A DNA stretch of 39,621 bases, from contig WFPM01000033.1 in the NCBI GenBank assembly GCA_015487635.1, positions 1 to 39,621 of the forward strand. The letters are read 5' to 3'. Position 1 is the stretch's first letter; every line of letters starts with the position of its first letter. Of this stretch, positions 26,784-35,761 are shown piece by piece. Below the pieces are notes generated by a model, which did no database searches, had not been told where the DNA came from, and saw only the letters and a program-made list of their open reading frames with translations. The translations under genes were made by a program, and so were the position numbers. The stretch is from Rhodothermus sp. (GTDB lineage Bacteria; Bacteroidota; Rhodothermia; Rhodothermales; Rhodothermaceae).

Positions 26784-27163
26784 CGTGGCTGCTGGTGATC
26801 GCCGGTCTGGGTTGCTGTCTGCAGGCGTCCGAGGTGCCGGTGAATGCCGAGAGCGTGCTGCTTCCTTGGCCTGCTCCTGAGGGCAGGAAAGCAGCGAAAG
26901 TCGATCCGTGGCTGAGCTACGACAAGGTGCAGCATCTGACGTTTTCTTTTCTCTGGACGCTCAGCAGTCAGTATGCCCTGGAGCAGAAGGCAGGCTGGCC
27001 TCCGGGCCGGGCCTGGCCACTGGCGGCCGGCACTGCAGCCGCCGCGGGACTGGTTAAGGAACTGTACGACTGGAAAGTAGGTCCAAGTCGGCACTTCAGC
27101 TATCGTGATCTGGTGGCGGACGGCCTGGGTATTGCGTTGGCCGTCGGGGTTATTTTCCTGTAG
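26780..27163 (+). CDS. YfiM/DUF2279-like exported protein
   Basis: This 127-residue protein has a hydrophobic N-terminus (residues 1-17) containing two adjacent cysteines (GLGCCLQAS) that may serve as signal peptide or lipobox. The body shows the YfiM/DUF2279 pattern: DKVQHLTFSFLWTL, then GLVKELYDWKVG, then FSYRDLVADGLGIALAVGV. His, Lys, Glu and Asp in these motifs are conserved in the family. A membrane or periplasmic location is likely and function is unknown. The ATG overlaps the CNNM stop. Confidence 0.72.
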   Translation: MTWLLVIAGLGCCLQASEVPVNAESVLLPWPAPEGRKAAKVDPWLSYDKVQHLTFSFLWTLSSQYALEQKAGWPPGRAWPLAAGTAAAAGLVKELYDWKVGPSRHFSYRDLVADGLGIALAVGVIFL

Positions 27164-27204
27164 ACCCTCCCCGGGGTAAACAAGGCGATCAGGCCTTCAA
27201 GATC

Positions 27205-28698
27205 ATGCGTGAAATCAAAGAGTACTGCGGTATTTTCGGCGTTTACAATGCCCCCAATGCAGCGCGTCTGATCTACTACGGCCTGCATGCGCTCCAGCAT
27301 CGGGGTCAGGAATCGGCCGGTATTGTAACCTCCACCTACGACGAGGTACGCCAGCGTCCTGTCATGCCGGTGCACAAGGATTTCGGGCTGGTGCTCGACG
27401 TGTTCGACGATCCGTCCATTTTCGAGACCAAGCTGCTGGGACGGGCGGGCATCGGACACAACCGATATTCGACGAGCGGTTCGGCCACCAATCCAGCCAA
27501 CATTCAGCCGTTTGTGGTGCACTATCGCGGGGGCAACCTTGCCCTGGCCCATAACGGAAATCTCTCGAATGCCCGCGAACTGCGCCAGGCCTTTAGCGAG
27601 CGGGGCACGCTTTTTCAGACCACCAGCGATAGCGAGCTCATTCTGCACCTGATTGCCCAGAGCCGACGGCAACGCCAGATCGATCAGATCATCGATGCAC
27701 TCACGCAACTCGAGGGGGCCTTCTCGCTGCTGATCCTGACCGACACCAGCCTGATCGCCGTGCGCGACCCGAGCGGCTTCCGACCGCTGGCGCTGGGCCG
27801 GCTGCGCAACGAGGACGGTTCGTGGGCCTACTGCGTGGCCAGCGAGACCTGCGCCTTCGACATGATCGGCGCCGAGTACGTGCGCGACATCGAGCCCGGC
27901 GAGATTCTGGTCATCGATCAGAAGGGCTGCGAGACGGATCAGTTCGAGCACTACTTCCTGCCCCGTCGTTACCGCATCAGCCAGTGCATTTTCGAGTACG
28001 TCTATTTTGCCCGGCCCGATTCAAAAGTTTTCGGCGAAATGGTCGACAAGGTGCGCCGCAAGCTGGGGAAACAGCTTGCGCACGAGGCCCCGGTGCCGGA
28101 GGTCGGACCGGATGAGAAACCGCCGATCGTCATCTCGGTCCCCGACTCCTCTAACACGATCGCGCTGGGCTACACCACCGAGTGCCAGAAGCTGGGTTAC
28201 CGCTGCCGCTACGAGATCGGCCTGATCCGCAACCATTACGTCGGGCGTACCTTCATCGCGCCGGGCCAGGACCGGCGCGAAATGCGGGTGCGGTGTAAGT
28301 TCAACACGGTCGAAGGCGTGCTGCGCGATCGCATCGTGGTGGTGGTGGACGACTCCATCGTGCGCGGTACGACCTCGCGTTTTCTGGTCAACATGATTCG
28401 GCAGGCGGGCGCGCGCGAAGTGCATCTCCGGATCGCTTCGCCGCCGGTGATCAGCCCGTGCTTTTACGGCATGGACTTCCCGAGCGCCGAAGAATTGCTG
28501 GCCAACAAGTTTGCCAGCATCGAGGAAATGCGCCAGTGGCTGGGCGTGGATTCGCTGGCCTACCTGTCGGTGGAAGGGCTGATGGAAGCTGTCCGCGCGG
28601 CCCATCCCAATGGGCTGGACTACTGCAACGCCTGCTTCACGGCCGACTATCCGGTGCCCGTCGAGATGGGGGTGACGAAGGAGGAGAACGAATGGTAG
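27205..28698 (+). CDS. purF: Amidophosphoribosyltransferase PurF
   Basis: This 497-residue enzyme makes 5-phosphoribosylamine from PRPP and glutamine, the first step of purine synthesis. A seven-residue propeptide (MREIKEY) precedes the catalytic Cys8 of the Ntn glutaminase domain (CGIFGVYN, LQHRGQESAG). The PRTase domain has the PRPP loop VVVVDDSIVRGTTSRFLV. Cysteines in SQCIFEYVYFARPDS, SPCFYGMDFPS and YCNACFTADYP match the 4Fe-4S ligands of the Bacillus-type enzyme. The stop lies 1 bp from the convergent ggt stop. No other pur gene is in the window. Confidence 0.97.
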   Translation: MREIKEYCGIFGVYNAPNAARLIYYGLHALQHRGQESAGIVTSTYDEVRQRPVMPVHKDFGLVLDVFDDPSIFETKLLGRAGIGHNRYSTSGSATNPANIQPFVVHYRGGNLALAHNGNLSNARELRQAFSERGTLFQTTSDSELILHLIAQSRRQRQIDQIIDALTQLEGAFSLLILTDTSLIAVRDPSGFRPLALGRLRNEDGSWAYCVASETCAFDMIGAEYVRDIEPGEILVIDQKGCETDQFEHYFLPRRYRISQCIFEYVYFARPDSKVFGEMVDKVRRKLGKQLAHEAPVPEVGPDEKPPIVISVPDSSNTIALGYTTECQKLGYRCRYEIGLIRNHYVGRTFIAPGQDRREMRVRCKFNTVEGVLRDRIVVVVDDSIVRGTTSRFLVNMIRQAGAREVHLRIASPPVISPCFYGMDFPSAEELLANKFASIEEMRQWLGVDSLAYLSVEGLMEAVRAAHPNGLDYCNACFTADYPVPVEMGVTKEENEW

Positions 28699-28699
28699 C

Positions 28700-30463
28700 T
28701 CAGTAGCCGGCCGCACCGCCTTCGCCACGCGGATCGACGCCGGCCAGGTAGACCCGGGTCACGCCGGGCCGGGGCGCCAGCTCGTCAAGGCCGTAGACGA
28801 CCTGAATGGCATGGGCCCGTCCGCTAGTACCGCTGCGCTCAATCACCTTCCAGCCCCGTCGCTTCAGGTTTTCGACCACGTCGCGCGGCAGACCCCGGCG
28901 TTCGTAATAGAGCACATCAGGCAGCCACTGGTGGTGGATGCGCGGGGCCAGCACGGCCTGTTGGATGTTCATCCCATGATCGATCACGTTCAGCACGAGC
29001 TGAAAGACCGTCGTGATGATCGTTGAGCCGCCGGGCGTGCCCAGCACGAGGAACAGCCGACCTTCTGGATCTTCGACGATGGTGGGCGTCATGGACGAGA
29101 GCATGCGCTTGCCCGGTTCGATAGCGTTGGCCTCGGAGCCCACCAGCCCGTACATGTTTGGCACGCCGGGGGCCGCGCTGAAGTCGTCCATTTCGTTGTT
29201 CAGGAAAAATCCGGCGCCATCGACTACCACGAGCGAGCCGTAGGCGCCGTTGATCGTGGTGGTCACGCTGACCGCGTTGCCTTCGTTGTCGACCACCGAA
29301 TAGTGCGTGGTTTCCTGCGACTCGAAGGCCCACGGGTTGCCGTGCGTGATGTGTTGGCTGGTATCGGCACGATAGGGGTTGAAGTCGGCCATGCGCTGGC
29401 GCATGTATTCCTTGCGGATCAGTCCCTGCACGGGGATCTTTACAAAGTCGGGATCGCCCAGCCACTGCGCACGGTCGGCATAGACGCGGCGCATAGCCTC
29501 GGCCATCAGGTGAATGGTGGCGCTGCTGCCGAAGCCCATCTCTGCAATGTCGTAGGGCTCGACGGCATTGAGGAGCTGGATCAGCCCGATGCCGCCGGAC
29601 GAGGGCGGTCCCATTGAAATGATCCGGTAGCCCCGGTAGGTGCCGATGACCGGAGGACGCTCAATTGCCCGGTAGGCGGCTAGGTCTTCGTGCGTGATCA
29701 GCCCATTGCCTCGCCGCATTTCGGCTACGATCAGGTCAGCCGTCTCGCCCCGGTAGAAGTCGTCGGCGCCGTACTTCTGAATGCGTCGGAGCGTGCGGGC
29801 CAGGTCTTTCTGCACGAACAGTTCGCCTTCCCGGAAGGGTGTGTCTTTTACGAAATACTTCCGGGTGGAGGGATAGCGCGAAAAAGCTTCACGGAAGGCG
29901 TTGAAGCGGGCGGCCTGCGCACGGGTAAGACGGAAGCCCTCTTCGGCCAGACGGATGGCAGGTTCCAGCACTTCGGCGCGGGAAAGGCGGCCGTATTTTT
30001 CGTGGGCCATCAGCAGGCCGGCTACCGAGCCGGGCACGCCCGAAGCCAGGTAGCCCTGCTGGCTGCGCTCCGGCACGAACCGGCCCTGCTCGTCCAGAAA
30101 CATGTCGCGCGTAGCCGCCTGCGGGGCCGTTTCCCGGAAGTCGATCGTGGTGGTGCGGCCGTCGGCGAAGCGGATCACCATGAAGCCGCCGCCTCCGATG
30201 TTGCCGGCCACGGGGTGCACTACGGCCAGCGCAAAGCCGGTGGCGACTGCGGCGTCGATCGCATTGCCGCCACGTCGGAGCATCTCCAGCCCGGCTTCGG
30301 AGGCCTCCGGGCGCGCCGAAACCACCAGCCCGCGATAGGCCCGGTAGGGACGGGGAATGTCGCCCACCTGCGCCCGGGCTACCTGGACCAGCAGGATCAG
30401 CGCAAGCGACCAGCACCAACTGTTTTTCTTCGCACGAAAATAACGGGTAATTTGGAACCCCAT
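28700..30463 (-). CDS. ggt: Gamma-glutamyltranspeptidase precursor
   Basis: This 587-residue exported Ntn hydrolase cleaves or transfers the gamma-glutamyl group of glutathione and related peptides. The signal peptide spans about 1-32 (SLALILLVQVARAQ). The large-subunit motif GGNAIDAAVATGFALAVVHP is clear. Autocleavage should occur before Thr385 in ETTHYSVVD, the conserved nucleophile. The small subunit carries NEMDDFS, KRMLSSMTPTIVED and GTPGGSTIITTVFQ. I chose the ATG at 30463, which has AGAGG upstream and a proper signal peptide; the frame stays open to 30595. A LacI-type palindrome lies 52 bp upstream of this start. Confidence 0.94.
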   Translation of the reverse strand: MGFQITRYFRAKKNSWCWSLALILLVQVARAQVGDIPRPYRAYRGLVVSARPEASEAGLEMLRRGGNAIDAAVATGFALAVVHPVAGNIGGGGFMVIRFADGRTTTIDFRETAPQAATRDMFLDEQGRFVPERSQQGYLASGVPGSVAGLLMAHEKYGRLSRAEVLEPAIRLAEEGFRLTRAQAARFNAFREAFSRYPSTRKYFVKDTPFREGELFVQKDLARTLRRIQKYGADDFYRGETADLIVAEMRRGNGLITHEDLAAYRAIERPPVIGTYRGYRIISMGPPSSGGIGLIQLLNAVEPYDIAEMGFGSSATIHLMAEAMRRVYADRAQWLGDPDFVKIPVQGLIRKEYMRQRMADFNPYRADTSQHITHGNPWAFESQETTHYSVVDNEGNAVSVTTTINGAYGSLVVVDGAGFFLNNEMDDFSAAPGVPNMYGLVGSEANAIEPGKRMLSSMTPTIVEDPEGRLFLVLGTPGGSTIITTVFQLVLNVIDHGMNIQQAVLAPRIHHQWLPDVLYYERRGLPRDVVENLKRRGWKVIERSGTSGRAHAIQVVYGLDELAPRPGVTRVYLAGVDPRGEGGAAGY

Positions 30464-30514
30464 GTTACCTCTGGATGAATCAAATTGTAACGGATGCGCC
30501 AGAAGCGCAAAATG

Positions 30515-30524
30515 AAAGCGCTTT
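30515..30524. promoter_or_regulatory. Candidate LacI/GalR-type operator upstream of ggt
   Basis: A perfect 10-bp palindrome AAAGCGCTTT lies between ggt (minus, start 30463) and the small ORF at 30619 (plus). It shares the AAGCGCTT core with sites near gdhA, the dehydratase and the aldolase. Confidence 0.45.
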
Positions 30525-30618
30525 TGTTCCCTTTTGAACCGGTGAAATTTCATGGTGAACCCTGGTATATTCCTTGCCCCGCCTTGCTCTACCATGTGTG
30601 GTTAAAAAACAGGAAGTT

Positions 30619-30711
30619 ATGCGGTACCGTATCGACCAGGCCATCCGGTTTCTGACGATCAGTGCCGGGCTGGTGGGCCTGTTGGTGTATGCGGTCTTCC
30701 ACCTGCTGTGA
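30619..30711 (+). CDS. 30-residue single-helix membrane protein
   Basis: A short ORF with an AGGAA ribosome site six bases before its ATG encodes a basic start (MRYRIDQAIRF), then one hydrophobic helix (LTISAGLVGLLVYAVFHLL). Third codon positions are 26 of 30 G or C, matching real genes here. It stands alone between two minus-strand genes. This is the topology of small membrane regulatory proteins, but I recognise no family. Confidence 0.5.
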   Translation: MRYRIDQAIRFLTISAGLVGLLVYAVFHLL

Positions 30712-30747
30712 GCGCAGGCGAGGTCGCTGGCTTTTTCAGAGTGTCCG

Positions 30748-32079
30748 TCAGTGGGTAGCCGGGTGCAGTTCGAGGCCCGGCTGCCGATGGAGGAATTCTT
30801 GATAGAGTCTGAGCTGGCGGTTGTCCATCGGAATCATATATCCGTCGATAAACACGTACCGCACCCGGGTTTTCGGTTCAAAGGGATCCCCATCGGTCAC
30901 GAACAGGTTGGCTTTTTTGCCCACTTCCAGCGAGCCGATCAGATCGTCCACGCCGAAGATTTCGGCCGGATTGATGGTAACGGCCCGGAGGGCGGCCTCG
31001 CGTCCCAGCCCGTAGGTGGCGGCAAAGCCAGCATGATAGGGCAGGTTGCGTACGTTTTCGGCCTCGCCCGTGCGGATGGCGATCTTGACTCCGGCCGCGT
31101 GCAGCAGCCCCGCGTTGGCGTAGGCCTTGTCGTAGCGATCGGATTCCCGCGTGGGTAGCGAGAGCACGGGACCGACCAGACAGGGAATGCCGGCCTCGGC
31201 GATCTTATCGGCCACGCGCCAGCCTTCGGCCACTCCGCTGAAGATCACGCGCTTCAGCCCCCGCTTTTTGACCCACTGGATGGCTTCCAGAATGTCGGGG
31301 GCCAGGTCCACCTTGATCATCAGGGGCATCTCGCCCCGGATGACCGGCAATAGCGCCTGCATTTCCGGTACGTAGAGCGGCTTCGGATTCTTTTCGGGAT
31401 TGGCCCGGTAAGCCGAGTCGATCCGGGCGTAGCGTTCGGCGCGATCCCAGACTTCGTTCAGCTTGTCCATTGCCTTGCGGAAGGCTTTTTCGATGTCTTC
31501 CGGCTTACGCCGATCCCAGCGGCCGCGCCGTCCTTTGGAAGGAAAGTCGAGTACCATCAGGCGCACGCCGCCCACGTGCATCTGCTCGGGCGTGTAGCCG
31601 AACAGGTTGATCAGGGAAGCCTTACCCGGCAGCAGGCCGCCTTCGGGTTCGGTGATGACCGTGGTAATGCCGTTGACACGGTTGACAGGAATGAGCACCG
31701 AGTTCGGGTTGACGGCCGTCAGTGCATCCACCTGGGGCGTGAGGTCGCCCAGTTCCCGGTAGTCGCGCGTCTCAGGAAGCGAGCCGATCTCAATCAACCC
31801 CAGCTGGGTGCCGCTGTCGATGAAGCCGGGGTAGATTTCCAGTCCGGTGCAGTCGATAACCTCCGCATCGGGCGGGATTTCCACGTCGGTGCCGATGGCT
31901 ACGATGCGGTCTTCCCGGATGATCAGCGTGCCGCGTTCAATGACGCCCTGTGTGACGGTGACGATACGGGCGTTCGTCAGGGCGAAGACGCCCCGCCGGG
32001 CTTTCGGCACGTCGGTGGCCTGTACGGCCGGCAGGCTCAACAGCCAGCCGATGATCCAGAGCAAAAGCATGCGTTTCAT
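30748..32079 (-). CDS. Exported amidohydrolase-like protein lacking the metal ligands
   Basis: This 443-residue protein is the third gene of a tandem amidohydrolase operon. A signal peptide spans about 1-21. The composite urease-like fold is clear (ALTNARIVTVTQGVI, DRIVAIGTDVEIPPDAEVIDCTGL, GSLEVGKKANLFVTDGDPFE). The first metal motif HxH is replaced by GTQ at 90-92 (PGFIDSGTQLGL). The later histidines and the Asp aligned with the neighbour are also missing (IKVDLAPD, FSGVAEGW, IRTGEAEN). It is probably not a metal-dependent hydrolase by itself and may be a subunit of its neighbours. The ATG overlaps the upstream stop (ATGA); a GTG at 32085 is also in frame. Confidence 0.85.
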   Translation of the reverse strand: MKRMLLLWIIGWLLSLPAVQATDVPKARRGVFALTNARIVTVTQGVIERGTLIIREDRIVAIGTDVEIPPDAEVIDCTGLEIYPGFIDSGTQLGLIEIGSLPETRDYRELGDLTPQVDALTAVNPNSVLIPVNRVNGITTVITEPEGGLLPGKASLINLFGYTPEQMHVGGVRLMVLDFPSKGRRGRWDRRKPEDIEKAFRKAMDKLNEVWDRAERYARIDSAYRANPEKNPKPLYVPEMQALLPVIRGEMPLMIKVDLAPDILEAIQWVKKRGLKRVIFSGVAEGWRVADKIAEAGIPCLVGPVLSLPTRESDRYDKAYANAGLLHAAGVKIAIRTGEAENVRNLPYHAGFAATYGLGREAALRAVTINPAEIFGVDDLIGSLEVGKKANLFVTDGDPFEPKTRVRYVFIDGYMIPMDNRQLRLYQEFLHRQPGLELHPATH

Positions 32080-33461
32080 TGCCACTCGGACTGTAGCGTT
32101 TCGGTGAGAAATTCTATCAGGTCGATGCCTTCCAGGCAGCGATGGCCGTGCTGGCGGTCGCCCCAGCGAATGGCCAACTCCACGGGACGTTCGGGATCCA
32201 CGCGGAGACGCATATCGTCGGGATCGCGGTCGGCATCGAATCGGACGATTCCGTCCACGATGGTTTTCTTGCAGACCGTGTAGATCGAAAGCGGGTGGGC
32301 GCTGAAGATGGCCAGATCGGCGTCTTTGCCCACTTCGATGGAGCCGACGCGGTCTTCGATACCGAGCTGGCGGGCCGGGTTGATCGTGATAAGTGCCAGC
32401 GCTTCGTCTTCGGTTAACCCGCCGTACTTCAGGGTCTTGGCGGCCTCATGGTACAGGTGCCGGTTCAGTTCCGGCGAGTCCGAGTTGATCGAGGTGATTA
32501 CCCCGTTGCGGGTCAGGATGGCGGCGTTGTAGGCCGTGGAGTAATACACCTCGAACTTGTAGGCCCACCAGTCGGCGAAGACCGACGCCATGGCGCCGAA
32601 GGCGGCCAGTTCGGGCGCCACCTTGAAGGCTTCGTTGGCATGCTGGAAGACCACGCGCTGAATACCGAAGTCTTTCAACACGCGCAGCAGCATGAGGATT
32701 TCGTCGGCGCGGTAAGAGTGCGCGTGGATAAGAATATTGCCCCGGAGAATATCGGCCAGCACCTCCAGACGCTCGTTATAAGCCGGTGGCACGGCGCGCG
32801 GGTTACGCTTGCGTTCCTGCTCGTAGCGCTCCCAGGCCTCCATGTAGCGCTGGGCTTTGTGGAAGGCATCCCGGATGATGAACTCCACACCCATGCGCGA
32901 CAGAGGGGGGACGTTGTGGCCGCGGCCATGCACCCGAGTGGGATTTTCGCCGAGGGCGAACTTGATGGTCCGGGGTGCCCCTTCCATGCGGAGGGCGTCC
33001 GGATCGGTCTCGCCGTAGCGGTGCTTGATCGTTTCGTTCTGGCCGCCGATGACGTTGGCCGAGCCGTGCATGACATGTGAGACGGTCACGCCACCGGCCA
33101 GCGCCCGGTAGATGCGGATGTCGTAGGGATTCAGCACATCGCCTACGCTGACCTCGGCCGTTACCGGGTTGGTCGCTTCGTTCACATTGGAGATGGCGAT
33201 GTGCGAGTGGGCGTCGATGATGCCCGGCATCACGTACATGCCAGTTGCATCGATCACCTCGACGCCCTCGGGCACTTTCAGATTCTGTCCGATGGCTGCA
33301 ATCTTGCCGTTGCGGATCAGGATGTCCGTGTTTTTCAGGGTACCGTTGGTGACGGTCAGTACCGTGCCGTTGCGGATGAACAGGTCGCCTTTCCGCTGGG
33401 CGTGGGCCCCTGTAGTCAGGCCCAGCAGCAGACAGCAGGCAAGTAGATACACGCGAAGCAT
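32076..33461 (-). CDS. Exported amidohydrolase with intact metal site
   Basis: This 461-residue protein, the middle of three tandem genes, has a signal peptide of about 1-22 (LTTGAHAQ). The metal motif HxH is His85 and His87 (GIIDAHSHIAI). Further ligand candidates are in ILIHAHSYRADE and VVFQHANEAF, with the catalytic Asp in SINSDSPELNRHL. The C-terminal GSIEVGKDADLAIFSAHPL closes the composite domain. Imidazolonepropionase-like periplasmic amidohydrolases and isoaspartyl or prolidase-like peptidases are the nearest groups; the substrate is not readable. The ATG at 33461 is 15 bp after the upstream gene's stop; a GTG at 33467 is possible. Confidence 0.88.
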   Translation of the reverse strand: MLRVYLLACCLLLGLTTGAHAQRKGDLFIRNGTVLTVTNGTLKNTDILIRNGKIAAIGQNLKVPEGVEVIDATGMYVMPGIIDAHSHIAISNVNEATNPVTAEVSVGDVLNPYDIRIYRALAGGVTVSHVMHGSANVIGGQNETIKHRYGETDPDALRMEGAPRTIKFALGENPTRVHGRGHNVPPLSRMGVEFIIRDAFHKAQRYMEAWERYEQERKRNPRAVPPAYNERLEVLADILRGNILIHAHSYRADEILMLLRVLKDFGIQRVVFQHANEAFKVAPELAAFGAMASVFADWWAYKFEVYYSTAYNAAILTRNGVITSINSDSPELNRHLYHEAAKTLKYGGLTEDEALALITINPARQLGIEDRVGSIEVGKDADLAIFSAHPLSIYTVCKKTIVDGIVRFDADRDPDDMRLRVDPERPVELAIRWGDRQHGHRCLEGIDLIEFLTETLQSEWQ

Positions 33462-33475
33462 GGTCACAGGCAGGG

Positions 33476-35227
33476 TTAGCGTTCAGGTCCGGAGGTACGG
33501 GTGCAGCGTATGGGCAGGGCGCCGACGCCGGGCACGTCGATGGTGCCTTCGGCTGCCTCGCCGCTGAGCGTCAGACGCGCCTCGACGCGTCCGTAGGCAT
33601 TGGTCATGACGCTGAAAGTGAGCTGCGCACCCTCCATCGTCAGGTCTTCCAGGGGGAGTTCCTCCGGCATCACGCTGCTGGAGAGTGTGCCGGATTGCCC
33701 CTCGATACGCAGCGTCGTGTCGATAGCGCCGTCCGGCGAGTCCACCGTGCAGGACCAGGTGCCCTCCGCACGGGCCGGCGTGGTTGCCGCTTCGCGGGTC
33801 CGGGAACGCCGGGCCTGCTCCTTGATTTTGAACAACTCGCCTGCTACGAACACGTAGCGGATGCGCGTCTTTTCGTCGAAGAGCGGTCCGGTCGTTACCA
33901 CTAGGTTGGCCAGTTTACCGGCTTCGACCGTGCCCGCGGCGCGATCGATCCCGAGCAGGCGGGCCGCGTCGATGGTCAACGCCGCCAACGCCGCTTCTTC
34001 GGGCAACCCGTATTGGATCATGGTGCGCAGGTTGCCCAGAATTTTGTCCGGATCGGCACCACGGGTGCTGAAGCCGAAGCGCAGACCGGCTTCGTGCAGA
34101 CGTGCCGCAGTTTTATAGTATTTGATGCGTTCTTTTGCCTGGCGTGCTTTCAGATTTTCAATTTCCGCCGGCACATCTCGATAACTGGATACGTGCAAAT
34201 ACGTATTATGTCGGGCAGCCAGCGAATCGTCCGGAAGTTTGCCGAGTTTGCTGGTGTCCTTGGGAGCCTCTGGTAAATCCAGCGTCAGAAATAGCGGAAT
34301 ATTTGCCTGCTTGAGCTTTTCCAGCACATCGAAGCTACCTGCGAGTCCGGCCAGCCGGAGCGGAAAGTCGAGCTGCTGCTGCAGGGCCAGCACCCGGTGA
34401 ATGTCCAGGGCATCTTCGGTGTAGAAGAAAACAGGAAGGCGTTTTTCCAGTACCGGGAAAAAGGCGGCATGGACCGGATCGTAGGGTGGTGGCTCCAGGC
34501 CGCGTGGATCGCTGGCGTAGAGCGTCGCATGCTGGCGACGGCGGGCCGCTTCCCGATAGAGCTGGCGGAAGCGGGCCAGCACAGCCATGTCGGTGGCCGG
34601 ATAGACCCCCTGGGCCGGTTCGAGCTGGGCAAATAGGGAAACCTCGCCCTGATAAACCATTTCGGCGGGTGTCTGGCCGCGTAGAAAGATCAGGGCGCCC
34701 TGTCCCGGCAGCATGCGTCCGCGCGGCACGACGTGGGCCATGGTAAAGCCCACACGGCGCAGTTTTTCGATGGAGGCATCGTCGGCCTTGAGCAGCGTAC
34801 GCACATCGCGCTCCGGCGTCAGGCCGGCCCGTTCCGGCGGCGGATCGCCCGGATTCCGCACGCGGCGGCGCTGTTCGTTTTGATTTCCCTGCCGGCGTGG
34901 GGCCGGCACGCCCACATGCGAGAGCCCGTCGATAAAGCCGGCATAGACGACCAGCGAGTCGCCTTCCAGCACCCAGGCATCGGAAGGCACCGGTACGTCC
35001 AGGCCGACGGCTTCGATCACACCGTTGCGGAGCACGACCGTGCCCCGGGGGATTTCCTGGCCCGGGGCCACCACGATGCGCGCGTTGGTGATGGCATAGG
35101 TCCGGGTAATGGTCGGGATGTCATTTCGGTTGGGGGCCTGTTGCCCGGGAGGCTGTTGCGCGCTTAGATCAAGCGGAAGCGCTACCAGCAGCAAAAAACC
35201 TGTGAATGCAAAACAGCGGAGTCGCAT
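33476..35227 (-). CDS. Exported amidohydrolase-like protein with degenerate metal site and C-terminal extension
   Basis: This 583-residue protein is first in the tandem operon. A signal peptide spans about 1-24. The composite fold start (YAITNARIVVAPGQEIPRGTVVL) and the later GTVEAGKLANLVVTTGPLFDEKTRIRYVFV are typical. The HxH motif is altered to LSH at 102-104 (GFIDGLSHVG), and later ligand positions are not histidine. After about residue 475 an extra beta-rich domain of about 100 residues follows (GTWSCTVDSPDGAIDTTLRIEGQSG ... EGTIDVPGVGALPIRCTR), resembling a small lipocalin-like sensor or binding module. A longer start at 35272 is possible; the ATG at 35227 begins the signal peptide. Confidence 0.83.
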   Translation of the reverse strand: MRLRCFAFTGFLLLVALPLDLSAQQPPGQQAPNRNDIPTITRTYAITNARIVVAPGQEIPRGTVVLRNGVIEAVGLDVPVPSDAWVLEGDSLVVYAGFIDGLSHVGVPAPRRQGNQNEQRRRVRNPGDPPPERAGLTPERDVRTLLKADDASIEKLRRVGFTMAHVVPRGRMLPGQGALIFLRGQTPAEMVYQGEVSLFAQLEPAQGVYPATDMAVLARFRQLYREAARRRQHATLYASDPRGLEPPPYDPVHAAFFPVLEKRLPVFFYTEDALDIHRVLALQQQLDFPLRLAGLAGSFDVLEKLKQANIPLFLTLDLPEAPKDTSKLGKLPDDSLAARHNTYLHVSSYRDVPAEIENLKARQAKERIKYYKTAARLHEAGLRFGFSTRGADPDKILGNLRTMIQYGLPEEAALAALTIDAARLLGIDRAAGTVEAGKLANLVVTTGPLFDEKTRIRYVFVAGELFKIKEQARRSRTREAATTPARAEGTWSCTVDSPDGAIDTTLRIEGQSGTLSSSVMPEELPLEDLTMEGAQLTFSVMTNAYGRVEARLTLSGEAAEGTIDVPGVGALPIRCTRTSGPER

Positions 35228-35475
35228 GGGCCGTGCTTCAATACGTGGACAACGTTTGACAGAATATAACATGCGTTCTCGATCCTGTCCAGAGACGGTG
35301 CATGTCGATCAGGAAAAGCCAGAGCCGTTCATATACATGAGCGTGCAATTGGTAACTTTTACTCAGGAAGATGTAGCAAAGAGGCGCTTGAAAGAAACAT
35401 TATTAAACAGTAGTACATAATTCGAAAAGAAACTCTAACAGGATGTATCTCGTTAACCGTGTTGCTTAACTTCAT

Positions 35476-35481
35476 TGTACA
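35476..35481. promoter_or_regulatory. TGTACA palindrome upstream of the Phd/YefM gene
   Basis: TTGTACAA (35475-35482) lies 25 bp before the antitoxin-like gene. TGTACA is the known core bound by YefM-YoeB at its own operator. Only one copy is seen here, where the E. coli operator has two. Confidence 0.4.
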
Positions 35482-35506
35482 ACCAATCACTAACAGGTGA
35501 TACGCC

Positions 35507-35761
35507 ATGTATAGCACGAAAGGAATTGAAGCCGTTGCGACCATTACGGAGCTCCGCTCCAAGACGTCGGAACTGGTTGAGCACGCCAAAAATATTGAGC
35601 GGGGGATTCTGATCCAGAAGAACAACGAGCCCTACGCGGTGCTCATCAGCTATGATCTGTATCTGAAGCTGCTGGGTGAGCAGGTGGAGGCCGGGCCGAC
35701 TACGCGTCGTCGCCGCCGTAAGAAAGAAGCCGCCGCCAACGGCAGCGAGCAGCAGCAATAA
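35507..35761 (+). CDS. Phd/YefM-family antitoxin-like protein, orphan
   Basis: This 84-residue protein carries the Phd/YefM fold: ATITELRSKTSELVEHAKN, then the strand segment GILIQKNNEPYAVLISYDLYLKLL. The tail after about 62 is basic and Gln-rich (TTRRRRRKKEAA). The family binds its promoter as a dimer and neutralises a toxin such as YoeB, Doc or RelE through a C-terminal extension. No toxin gene lies downstream; a convergent ATPase gene abuts it, with the two stops adjacent. The ATG has AGGTGAT upstream. It may regulate its own or other genes, or pair with a distant toxin. Confidence 0.75.
   Translation: MYSTKGIEAVATITELRSKTSELVEHAKNIERGILIQKNNEPYAVLISYDLYLKLLGEQVEAGPTTRRRRRKKEAAANGSEQQQ

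Noticed and set aside
35271-35420. Plus-strand 50-codon frame ending LVTFTQEDVAKRRLKETLL
   Set aside because: Its end looks protein-like and could be a fragment of a lost gene, but there is no ribosome site, codon use is AT-rich and I recognise no family. Not strong enough to call.
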